From assembly GCA_902464615.1 (NCBI GenBank), contig CABQKA010000003.1:115267-179266 (forward strand): 64,000 bases of DNA, read 5' to 3'. Origin of the DNA: an uncultured Prevotella sp. Lineage in GTDB: Bacteria > Bacteroidota > Bacteroidia > Bacteroidales > Bacteroidaceae. This document shows positions 35,001 through 42,525 of this stretch, one piece after another (position 1 is the stretch's first letter; each line of letters opens with the position of its first letter). A model generated the notes under the pieces. The model did no database searches and was not told the origin of the DNA. It saw only the letters and a program-made list of their open reading frames with translations. Position numbers and translations under genes: made by a program.

Positions 35001-35412
35001 GCGCGCCGCTGCCGGACCGGCGCAGCTCTCGGCCGCCATGTACTACAACGACCAGCAGCCCGACAAGATATTCTACCAGGGACTGGCACTCCGCAAGCTG
35101 GGCCGCGAGGACGAGGCCCGCGGGCGCTTCAACCGCCTCGTGGACTACGGTGAGCAGCACCTTTCCGACAAGTTCCGCATGGACTATTTCGCCGTCTCGC
35201 TGCCCGACCTCCAGGTGTGGGAAGCGGACATGGACCAGCGCAACCGCACGCACTGCCTCTACCTCATGGGGCTGGGCTTCTGGGGACTGGGCCACACGGA
35301 AAAAGCTGCCGCCTGCTTCAAAGAAGCCGCCGCGCAGGACCGTTACTACCCCGGCCTGACGGCACACTTGCAGGCGCTGCGCGAGGAAACTGAAAACATG
35401 GAAATGCCATGA
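32092..35412 (+). CDS. DUF5107 protein with C-terminal TPR array
   Basis: The first ~330 residues have the DUF5107 pattern: LKVMVLPGLGGRVQMAYDK, SGGIEFNWPQHHRPS, FLWWANPAV and KKQWTWG. They recall galactose mutarotase-like beta-sandwiches. The remainder, about 430-1090, is a run of helical TPR-like repeats (for example ALYQLGNIWYDKRQYEDAIE). No signal peptide is seen, so it should be cytoplasmic. Its position between a sugar symporter and a GH2 enzyme, with a 4-base overlap to the latter, suggests a role in handling the imported sugar, perhaps as mutarotase or scaffold. That role is inference. Confidence 0.82.
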   Translation: MTDTVNVWEEEVLIPTYATGRPDRNPMFFEKRVYQGSSGVVYPYPVIEKIEDECHDVAYHAVWLENRYLKVMVLPGLGGRVQMAYDKVKHRHFIYYNHVVKPALVGLAGPWISGGIEFNWPQHHRPSTFLPVDFSIERLPDGGATVWVGERERMFHQKGMAGLTLRPGRAVLEVRGVVANPTPLPQTFLWWANPAVAVGDHYRSVFPADVHAVYDHGRRDVSRYPVATGTYYKMDYSAGVDISRYRNIPVPTSFMAAGSRYDFVGGYEEDTRAGLLHVADHHIAPGKKQWTWGCGDFGQAWDRNLTDADGPYIELMTGVYTDNQPDFAWLQPYEEKSFTQYFMPYRELGVVKNATADLLMNLEPQGGKARLKLFATSVQEGLHVRATRHGEVIADFTCNAAPEEVFEADIPAATPDGIALAIHDAKGRLVMTWAPEPDTLHPQPEPASPALPPAEVSSTEQLYLTGLHLEQYRHATYLPTDYYEEALRRDPTDARCNNAMGLWLLRKGQPAKAEPYLRRAVATLTRRNPNPYDGEPYYNLGLALRALGRCEEAYACFRKAAWNAAWQDAAYFAAAQISAAAGEWEKALDEVGRSLLRNWHNLRARHLKTTILRRLGRFDEARAWAEESLRIDAFNFGCAFELCLLSTEEDGLGQLAGRMRREAHNYEELFLDYAAAGCWDEALHVADWAIALPVADSAMLHYYKAWGLDLCGRRDEAAECVRTAETMPPGTFFPNAAGAIEALRAATGLSDHTPRALYQLGNIWYDKRQYEDAIEAWEAAAQQDAAFPTVWRNLALAYYNKRRWPERAVACMERAYALDPSDARVLMELDQLYRRTNRPAGERLALLDRHRDTAFVRDDLYLEYATLLNLAGRHREAMDLIAARRFHPWEGGEGKVPAQYQACRLAMAREALRTGQGLEEAATLVEECYTYPHNLGEGKLCVVQENDVDYHKGLLLEALGHADAARECFARAAAGPAQLSAAMYYNDQQPDKIFYQGLALRKLGREDEARGRFNRLVDYGEQHLSDKFRMDYFAVSLPDLQVWEADMDQRNRTHCLYLMGLGFWGLGHTEKAAACFKEAAAQDRYYPGLTAHLQALREETENMEMP

Positions 35413-38225
35413 AAACCGCCCTACGCACCTGCGCCGCCTGGCTCTGCGCCGCGGCGCTCTGTGCCGGCACGGCATCCGGCCAGCCGGCCGCCCTCTCCAT
35501 CGACGGGAAGTGGCAAGTATGGCTCGACTCCGTCGGCGCCACGGTCCGCCACCCTGCAGGCCTGCCCGCCGGCGCGGTGTGGGCCGGACAGCTCCGCCTG
35601 CCCGGTTCGCTCCAGGAGCAGGGCTACGGCGACGACATCGGCACGGGGACGGCGTGGACGGGACAAATCGTGGACAACTCCTGGTACACGGCCCCGGAAT
35701 ACGCGCCCTACCGCAAGGCCGGAAACGTGAAAGTGCCCTTCTGGCTCAACCCCGAGAAACACTACGTCGGCGCAGCCTGGTATCGCCGCACCGTCAGCGT
35801 GCCCGAAGGATGGGAAAACCGGCCCGTCGTCCTTGAGTTGGAACGGACCCACTGGGTGACCGACCTCTACGTGGACGGCCGCGCCGTGGGCCGCCGCACG
35901 TCCCTCCAGACGCCCCACCGCTACGTGCTCGACGGGCTGGAGGCAGGCGAGCACGAAATCCTGCTCCGCGTGGACAACCGCCTCCACGTCGACGTGGGCA
36001 TGAACGCCCACAGCGTCTCGGACCACACGCAGACAAACTGGAACGGCGTCGTCGGCCGCATGAGCCTGGTGCCGAAGCCGGCCGCCTACATCGGGCGCGT
36101 GCGCACCGAGCCCGACATCCGCCGCAAGGCGGTGCGCGTGGACGTCCGCCTCGAAGGCCGCGTCCCGGAAAGCGGGGCCACCCTCCTGCTCCAGGCCTAC
36201 ACGCCGCAGGGGAAGCCCGTGGGGAAAGGGAAAAGCCTCCACGTGGAAGCGGACGTACCCGCGGGCACCGTCGTCACGGCCTACGTGCCGCTGGGCTCCG
36301 ACGCGCAACTCTGGGACGAGTTCTCGCCCGCGTTCTACCGTCTGAGCGCCACGTTGCAGACAGGCGGCGAGAAGGACAACCGCACCGTCGACTTCGGCCT
36401 GCGCGAGTTCAAGGCCGAAGGAACGCGCTTCACCGTCAACGGGAGGCCCGTGTTCCTGCGCGGCACGCTCGAATGCTGCGGCTTTCCCCTGACGGGCTAC
36501 CCGGCTACGGACCGCGCCTGTTGGGAGAAAATCTACCGCGCGTGCCAGGACCACGGGCTGAACCACGTGCGCTTCCACTCCTGGTGCCCGCCCGAAGCGG
36601 CTTTCCACGTGGCGGACAGCATGGGCATGTACCTCCAGGTGGAATGTGGCGGATGGACCGAGGTGGGCAGCAACCGGCCGCAGGACGAATGGTTCCGCGA
36701 AGAAGCCGAACGCATCCTGGCGGAATACGGCAACCACCCGTCCTTCTGCCTCATGGCCTACGGCAACGAGCCGTCCGGCGCCATGCAGGAATCCTACCTG
36801 GCCGGACTCGTGGCCCGATGGAAAGCCGAAGACCCGCGCCGCGTCTACACCAGCGCGGCGGGCTGGCCCTACATTCCCGAGGCCGACTTCTGGAGCACCA
36901 TGGAGCCGCGCATACAGGTGTGGGGCGCCGGGCTCGGCAGCGTCATCAACCGTGAGGCACCGCGCACGGACTACGATTTCCGCAGCATCATACGCCGCGA
37001 CATGCCCACCGTCAGCCACGAGGTGGGGCAATGGTGCGTCTACCCCAACTTCAAGGAAATAAAGAAGTACAAAGGCTTCCTGCACGCCAAGAACTTTGAA
37101 ATATTCCGCCAGACACTGGAGGAGAAAGGCATGGGCCGCATGGCCGACGACTTCCTGCACGCCTCGGGACGCCTGCAGACCTTGTGCTACAAGGCCGACA
37201 TCGAAGCCGCCTTCCGCACGCCGGGCTTCGCGGGATTCCAGCTGCTCGGGCTGAACGACTTCCCGGGACAGGGCACGGCCCTCGTCGGCGTGCTCGACGC
37301 CTTCTGGGAAAGCAAGGGATATGCCGACGCGGCGGAATACCGCACCTTCTGCAACGCCACCGTGCCGCTCGCCCGTTTCCGCAAACTCGTATGGCGCAAC
37401 GACGAGACGCTGGAGTGCGACGTGGAACTGGCCCACTTCGGCCCGAAGCCGCTCCGCGGCGCCACCCTGCGGTGGACCGTGGCCGACGCCGGCGGCCGCG
37501 TGCTGGCCGAGCGCTCCAGCCGCATGGACGTTCCCCTGGACAACGCCGTCCCGGCCGGCCGCTACACGTTCGCCCTCTCGGGCATACGCCAGCCGCAGCA
37601 GCTCGTCGTCAGCGCCGCCCTCGAAGGCACGCCCTACCGCAACTCGTGGCACGTGTGGGTCTACCCCGCAGAGAAGAAGGCCGTCGAAATGCCGCTCGTC
37701 ACCGACACGCTCGACGAACGGGCCGCCGCCGAGCTCGCCAGAGGCGGGAAAGTGCTGTGGCTCAACTACGGGAAAGTGCCCGCCGGGCAGAAAGGCGACA
37801 TCGCCGTAGGCTTCTCCAGCATATTCTGGAACACGGCGTGGACGCGCCGGCAGGCACCCCACACGCTCGGCGTATGCTGCCGGGCGGACCACCCGGCCCT
37901 TGCCGCCTTCCCCAACGAGGGCGTGAGCGACTACCAGTGGTGGGACCTCATGAGCCGTTGCGACGCCTTGGTGCTCGACAGTTTCCCAAAAAAATTCAAA
38001 CCGATTGTCTACCTCGTCGACGACTGGTTCACCAACCGCAAGCTCGGCCTCCTCTACGAGGCCCGCGTAGGCGAAGGCCGGCTGCTCGTATGCAGCGCCG
38101 ACCTTGTCCACGACCTGGAAAACCGCCCCGCAGCCGCCCAGTTCCGCCAAAGCCTGCTGGAATACATGGCTTCAGACCGCTTCCGCCCGCGGCAGCGGCT
38201 GACGCTCGACGAACTTCGCCGCTGA
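35409..38225 (+). CDS. Glycoside hydrolase family 2 (beta-galactosidase-like)
   Basis: A 938-residue secreted enzyme with a signal peptide ending near ASGQPA. It has the GH2 jelly-roll (AWYRRTVSVPEGW, HWVTDLYVDGR), an Ig-like domain and a TIM barrel. The acid/base Glu454 lies in MAYGNEPSG, and a candidate nucleophile Glu538 in VSHEVGQWCVYPN. The C-terminal ~250 residues are additional beta-rich sequence. It overlaps the DUF5107 gene by ATGA, so the symporter, DUF5107 protein and GH2 form an operon. The substrate is a beta-linked glycan not identifiable here. Confidence 0.88.
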   Translation: MKTALRTCAAWLCAAALCAGTASGQPAALSIDGKWQVWLDSVGATVRHPAGLPAGAVWAGQLRLPGSLQEQGYGDDIGTGTAWTGQIVDNSWYTAPEYAPYRKAGNVKVPFWLNPEKHYVGAAWYRRTVSVPEGWENRPVVLELERTHWVTDLYVDGRAVGRRTSLQTPHRYVLDGLEAGEHEILLRVDNRLHVDVGMNAHSVSDHTQTNWNGVVGRMSLVPKPAAYIGRVRTEPDIRRKAVRVDVRLEGRVPESGATLLLQAYTPQGKPVGKGKSLHVEADVPAGTVVTAYVPLGSDAQLWDEFSPAFYRLSATLQTGGEKDNRTVDFGLREFKAEGTRFTVNGRPVFLRGTLECCGFPLTGYPATDRACWEKIYRACQDHGLNHVRFHSWCPPEAAFHVADSMGMYLQVECGGWTEVGSNRPQDEWFREEAERILAEYGNHPSFCLMAYGNEPSGAMQESYLAGLVARWKAEDPRRVYTSAAGWPYIPEADFWSTMEPRIQVWGAGLGSVINREAPRTDYDFRSIIRRDMPTVSHEVGQWCVYPNFKEIKKYKGFLHAKNFEIFRQTLEEKGMGRMADDFLHASGRLQTLCYKADIEAAFRTPGFAGFQLLGLNDFPGQGTALVGVLDAFWESKGYADAAEYRTFCNATVPLARFRKLVWRNDETLECDVELAHFGPKPLRGATLRWTVADAGGRVLAERSSRMDVPLDNAVPAGRYTFALSGIRQPQQLVVSAALEGTPYRNSWHVWVYPAEKKAVEMPLVTDTLDERAAAELARGGKVLWLNYGKVPAGQKGDIAVGFSSIFWNTAWTRRQAPHTLGVCCRADHPALAAFPNEGVSDYQWWDLMSRCDALVLDSFPKKFKPIVYLVDDWFTNRKLGLLYEARVGEGRLLVCSADLVHDLENRPAAAQFRQSLLEYMASDRFRPRQRLTLDELRR

Positions 38226-38334
38226 GGGCCGCCCCCTTCCACACGCACCGCGCCCCCTTTCCGCCGCAAACCGCCGCGACGGGAAGGGGGCGCTCCGCCT
38301 ATGGCCCGCACTGCGGGAACCGGCGCCTGCGCGC

Positions 38335-39210
38335 TCACGGCAGGAGGCCGGCGTCGCGCAGCCAGTCGGCCGCCCGCTCCGGCCATTCGTCCGTGGGCCG
38401 GCCCGCCGGGCGCAGGCCGAAACCGTGACCGCCGCTTTCGTAAAGCACGAGGCGCGCCGGGACGCCGTTCTGCTTCAAGGCATAATAATAGGCCAGGCTG
38501 CTGTCCACAAAAGCGCCGTCGTCCTCAGCCTGGACAATGAAGGCAGGCGGCGTATCCGGTCCGACGCGGATGCCGGGCGAAAGCTCCAGGCCGCCGGCGG
38601 AAAGGTAGGCCGGATAGACCAGCAGGCAAAACGCCGGGCGGCAGGCGGCGCTGTCGGCCGCGTCGACGGGGGCGTAGGCGCGGTCCGCATAATGCGTGGA
38701 AGCCATGACGGAGAGGTGGGCGCCGGCCGAGAAACCCATGATGCCGATGCGGGCCGTGTCGACGCCCCATTCCCGGGCGTGTGCCCGCACCAGGCGCAGG
38801 GCGCGCTGCGCGTCCTGCAACGGGGCCTCGTGGCGCTGCCGGCCCGGAAGCGCCGGGACGCGGTACTTCAGGAGGAAGGCCGAGAGGCCTAAGCCGTTGA
38901 GCCAGCGGCATACTTCCTCTCCTTCCAAATCGTAGGCCAGAAGCTGGTAGCCGCCGCCGGGACACACCACGACGGCAGACCGCGCCCCTTCGCCCGGAGC
39001 GCGGTAGAAGGTCAGCGACGGGCGGCCGGTGTCGGTGAGCCGCACCACGGGCTGCCCGGCCACGTCGCCCCCCTCGGCAAGCTGCCTCTCGGTACGGGGT
39101 GCGCCCTCGCCGGGAGCCGTGCCGGGATAGAGCGGGAAGGACTGTGGCCGCTGCTGTGCCGGCAGGGCGGCGCAAACGGCGGACAGGAGGATGAAGGATA
39201 ATGCTTTCAT
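38335..39210 (-). CDS. Secreted alpha/beta hydrolase, acetyl-xylan-esterase type
   Basis: A 291-residue protein with a signal peptide (MKALSF..AALPAQ). The oxyanion block VVVCPGGGYQLLA, nucleophile elbow IMGFSAGAHL and C-terminal His in SGGHGFGL place it with esterase/lipase-like enzymes often called acetyl xylan esterases in polysaccharide loci. Start taken at 39210; the frame extends further only through intergenic DNA. It converges with GH2 and diverges from GH43, with which it may act on decorated xylan. Confidence 0.85.
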   Translation of the reverse strand: MKALSFILLSAVCAALPAQQRPQSFPLYPGTAPGEGAPRTERQLAEGGDVAGQPVVRLTDTGRPSLTFYRAPGEGARSAVVVCPGGGYQLLAYDLEGEEVCRWLNGLGLSAFLLKYRVPALPGRQRHEAPLQDAQRALRLVRAHAREWGVDTARIGIMGFSAGAHLSVMASTHYADRAYAPVDAADSAACRPAFCLLVYPAYLSAGGLELSPGIRVGPDTPPAFIVQAEDDGAFVDSSLAYYYALKQNGVPARLVLYESGGHGFGLRPAGRPTDEWPERAADWLRDAGLLP

Positions 39211-39522
39211 CGTTCTTTCGTATGAATTATGGATGTGCAGACCGCGGAAACCGGACGAGGCACGGGGCCAGGCCGACAAGCGGTGGGCCGTGTCTGCAAA
39301 GATACGGAATCCGGCCCGTTGCGGGCGGACGGAAGCGGCACTGCGCGCCGTTTTACTTACATTTTCCGGCGGCCGTTCCCGCGCGGGCGGGGCAATTTGC
39401 GGAGCGCGGAGGAGGAACGGTCCGCCTTTTTTGCCTAAATTTGCAGGACAGCCGCTGCCGTCCGCCGGACGGGCAGAGTTTTCTCCAATTGAAACCTAAA
39501 CTCTTAAACAAACTTTTCCGAT
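39211..39522. promoter_or_regulatory. Divergent promoter region, esterase and GH43
   Basis: This 312-base gene-free stretch has a minus-strand TATCTTTG (39297-39304) facing the esterase and a plus-strand TAAATTTG (39436-39443) facing GH43. No clear -33 boxes or dyad operators were seen. Confidence 0.55.
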
Positions 39523-41097
39523 ATGAAACACCTCTTCGGATGCCTGCTCTGCCTGTGTCTCACCACAGCCCATGCCCAGCAGGCGTGGTCGCCCGACAAC
39601 GGCGACGGCACTTTCACGAACCCCATCCTGTGGGGCGACTGGCCCGACCCTGACGTTATCCGGGTGGGCGACGAGTTTTACATGGTCTCCACCAGCATGC
39701 ACTACGTGCCCGGCTCGCCGGTCCTGAAGTCGAAGGACCTGGTGAACTGGGAGATGGCGGGCTACGCCGTGGAGCGCTACGACGAAGACCCGCGCTACGA
39801 CATGCAGGGCGGGACGCTCTACCTGAACGGCTCGTGGGCCAACTCCATCCGCTACCACAACGGCAAGTTCTACGTCGCCTTCTGCACGCCCTACGGGTGG
39901 GGGACGGAAAAGGGCCACTTCTCGGTCTGCGAGGCGGAGGACCCGGCAGGGCCCTGGAAGCGCACCGTCTTCCCGGAATACCTCTACGACCCGGGCCTCT
40001 TCTTCGACGACGACGGGCGCGTCTACGTTGTCCACGGCCAGCACACGCTCTACCTCACCGAACTGGCCGCCGACGCCCGGTCGGTGAAAGGCGAACCGGT
40101 GAAAATATGGGACAAAGGCGTGGACGACGCCCGCAACTCCGGGAAAAGTGCCGGCATGGAAGGCTCGCACATGTATAAAATCAACGGCATGTACTACATC
40201 ACCTGCCCGGCCGGCGGTACGGAAGGATGGCAGATGTGCCTCCGCTCGAAAAACATACACGGCCCCTACGAGGCCCGCGCCATCATGCAGGACGACACCT
40301 CCTACCCGCCTAACGGACTTCACCAGGGCGGCATGGTGCAGCTGAAGAACGGCGACTGGTGGTTCATCATCATGCAAGACCGCGGACCCATCGGGCGCGT
40401 GCCCCACCTGATGCCCGTAGAGTGGGTGGACGGCTGGCCCATGCTGGGCGTCGGGGGGAAAGACGCCATCGTCTACACGAAACCAGACGTGGGCAGGCAG
40501 CACGCCGTCCGCGTGCCCGCCACGACGGACGAGTTCGGCAAGAAAAAGCTGGGCCTGCAGTGGCAGTGGAACCACAACCCGGACAACACCCGATGGTCGC
40601 TGACGGAACGGCCCGGCTACATGCGCCTCAAGGCCTCGCAGGCGGAAAACCTGCGCTCGGCGCGCAACACGCTCACCCAGCGCGTGCAGGGACCCAACTC
40701 CACGGGAACGGTGGAGATGGACTTCTCCGCGCTGAAGGACGGCAACGTGGCCGGATTCGGCATCTTCCAGGACCCCTACGCCTACGTCGCCATACGCCAG
40801 GAAGGCGGTAAGCGCAGCCTGGTGATGTGCAACAACGGCGAAGTGGTAGAGACGGCCATCGACGACGTGAAACAGGACAAAATATGGCTCCGCGCCCGCG
40901 CCACCGACAAGGACTTCACCGCACGCTTCTACTACAGCCTGGACGGCTCGCGCTTCGTCCCCATAGGCAACGTGCTCCACATGGGCCTGGGCCTGCCCTG
41001 GACGGCCAACCGCTTCGCCCTGTTCAACTTCTCGACGTCTGAAAGCGGAACGGGCGGCACGGCCGACTTCAACTGGTTCCGTTTCTACGGAAAATAA
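39523..41097 (+). CDS. Glycoside hydrolase family 43 (beta-xylosidase/arabinofuranosidase type)
   Basis: A 524-residue secreted enzyme with signal peptide ending TAHAQQ. The five-bladed propeller shows the GH43 catalytic trio: the Asp base in DWPDPDVIRVGD (Asp42), the pKa-modulating Asp in YDPGLFFDDDG and the Glu acid in GMEGSHMYK. A C-terminal beta-sandwich (about 330-524) matches the usual GH43 accessory domain. Likely removes xylose or arabinose from hemicellulose side chains, fitting the neighbouring esterase. Confidence 0.92.
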   Translation: MKHLFGCLLCLCLTTAHAQQAWSPDNGDGTFTNPILWGDWPDPDVIRVGDEFYMVSTSMHYVPGSPVLKSKDLVNWEMAGYAVERYDEDPRYDMQGGTLYLNGSWANSIRYHNGKFYVAFCTPYGWGTEKGHFSVCEAEDPAGPWKRTVFPEYLYDPGLFFDDDGRVYVVHGQHTLYLTELAADARSVKGEPVKIWDKGVDDARNSGKSAGMEGSHMYKINGMYYITCPAGGTEGWQMCLRSKNIHGPYEARAIMQDDTSYPPNGLHQGGMVQLKNGDWWFIIMQDRGPIGRVPHLMPVEWVDGWPMLGVGGKDAIVYTKPDVGRQHAVRVPATTDEFGKKKLGLQWQWNHNPDNTRWSLTERPGYMRLKASQAENLRSARNTLTQRVQGPNSTGTVEMDFSALKDGNVAGFGIFQDPYAYVAIRQEGGKRSLVMCNNGEVVETAIDDVKQDKIWLRARATDKDFTARFYYSLDGSRFVPIGNVLHMGLGLPWTANRFALFNFSTSESGTGGTADFNWFRFYGK

Positions 41098-41128
41098 ACG
41101 GCCACACCTTTTTATATAATATACAGGA

Positions 41129-41161
41129 TTGAGGCATGCCCCGTCTGCGGGCATGCCTCAA
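41129..41161. terminator. Hairpin between GH43 and the efflux operon
   Basis: A perfect 13-bp stem with a 7-base loop lies between convergent genes; an AT-rich stretch with TTTTT precedes it on the plus strand. It can serve both directions. Confidence 0.65.
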
Positions 41162-41196
41162 CTCTTTCCGCACCGGCGGCGGCAGGCGGCAGGCCG

Positions 41197-42492
41197 TCAT
41201 CGTCCGGTGGCCTGCAGGTATTCGCGCTTGCGTATCTCGTACTGCGCGTAGCTTTCCACGTACTTGTCGCGGGCCTGCTGGTAGAGGGACTGCGCCTCGA
41301 GCAAGTCGCTCATGGTGCAGGTCCCGGCCTGGTAACTGTCGGCCTGCAGGCGCAGGTTCTCTTGCGACTGGGCTATGCTCTCTACGGCTATCCCTACTTG
41401 GAGGTACGCGTCGGATAGGGCGCTCCATGCGTTCTGCATCCGGATGACAAGCAGCTCGCCCTGGTCTTTGAGCCGGTTCTCGGCGTTGCTCACCTGCAGG
41501 CGCTGGCGCTTCATCTCGTGCGAGCCGCCCCACCACTTTGTGAGCGGCAGGCTGACGGTGACGCCGCCTATCCAGTAGGGCCGGTCCTTGTCCGTGAAGT
41601 TGTCGTACATGTATCCGCCGCCCAAGGCTACGGTGGGAAGGTTTTTCCCGCGGGTCATCTTGTATTGCAGGCGGTTGGCCTCCACGTCCTTGCCCAACAG
41701 GCCGTAGGCCGCGGTCTGCGGGAGCGCGTCGGCGGGCGAGCGGTAAAGGGCGTCGGGCGGCTCGGGCAGTCCGCCGTCCATTGTGGCCGCCACGTCGATG
41801 CTGTCGGCAGGGCAGCCCATGTACTGGGCCAGAAGCCTGCGCGCCGTAGCCAGCGCGTTGTCCACGGAGACGCGGCTGCTGCGCGTTTCGTTCGCACGCA
41901 GCCGGGCCTGGAGCAGGTCGTTGCGCTGGGCCACGCCGGCCTCTACGGCCGCCTCGGCGTCGCTGCACAGCCGCGCCAGCTGCTCCTGTAACTGGTCTAT
42001 GGTGCGGCGCTTCTCCTTCAGCATGGCCACTTGCCAGAAGTACTGCTCGGCAGTGAGCCGCACTTCGTCTTCGGACTGACGGCGGCGCAGGCGGCTGGCT
42101 TCCACGCCGACCTTGGCCAGCTGGTTGCCGTGCACAATCTGTCCGCCCGTGAAGAGGGGCACCGTGGCCACGACACCGCCCGCCGCGCCGTGCTTCAGCA
42201 TCGACAGCCGCTCGCCGGGCGCCATGTCCACCTGCATCAGCCCTTCGGTGGAGCCGAAGGCCAGACCCGTGGCGCTGACGGTGGGGAAATAATTGGTGAA
42301 CGCGGACTTCCGCTGCAACTCGGCGGCGCGCAGGTCGTTGTCGGCATTCTTGATGCGGATATTATTTTGCAAGGCTTGCTCCACGCACTCTTCCAGCGTG
42401 TAGGCCTGCTGTGCCGGCAGCGGGGCGGCGCCGGCGGCCAGCAGCGTGATGGCCAGCAGGCCCGTGTATTTTGTTTTCAGTCTCAGTTTCAT
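41197..42492 (-). CDS. TolC-family outer membrane efflux channel
   Basis: A 431-residue outer membrane factor with a signal peptide ending APLPAQ and the two TolC half-repeats: LEECVEQALQNNIRIKNA near the start and AENRLKDQGELLVIRMQNAW later. Unlike the copy at 9256 it is complete. It is the third gene of the RND operon, 33 bases after the pump gene, and forms the exit duct. Confidence 0.92.
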   Translation of the reverse strand: MKLRLKTKYTGLLAITLLAAGAAPLPAQQAYTLEECVEQALQNNIRIKNADNDLRAAELQRKSAFTNYFPTVSATGLAFGSTEGLMQVDMAPGERLSMLKHGAAGGVVATVPLFTGGQIVHGNQLAKVGVEASRLRRRQSEDEVRLTAEQYFWQVAMLKEKRRTIDQLQEQLARLCSDAEAAVEAGVAQRNDLLQARLRANETRSSRVSVDNALATARRLLAQYMGCPADSIDVAATMDGGLPEPPDALYRSPADALPQTAAYGLLGKDVEANRLQYKMTRGKNLPTVALGGGYMYDNFTDKDRPYWIGGVTVSLPLTKWWGGSHEMKRQRLQVSNAENRLKDQGELLVIRMQNAWSALSDAYLQVGIAVESIAQSQENLRLQADSYQAGTCTMSDLLEAQSLYQQARDKYVESYAQYEIRKREYLQATGR

Positions 42493-42525
42493 ATTCTACC
42501 GTTGATTTAAGCTCATGCCTTCCGT

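Noticed and set aside
35421..38150. Long minus-strand open frame (about 909 codons) opposite GH2
   Set aside because: It is an antisense shadow caused by G/C-ending codons; the sequence is low in recognisable motifs, while the plus strand has a complete GH2 protein. The same holds for long frames opposite the RND pump (42781-45717), the GH-D-like gene (15753-18011), the ABC exporter (54177-56342) and hisD/hisG (26684-28825).
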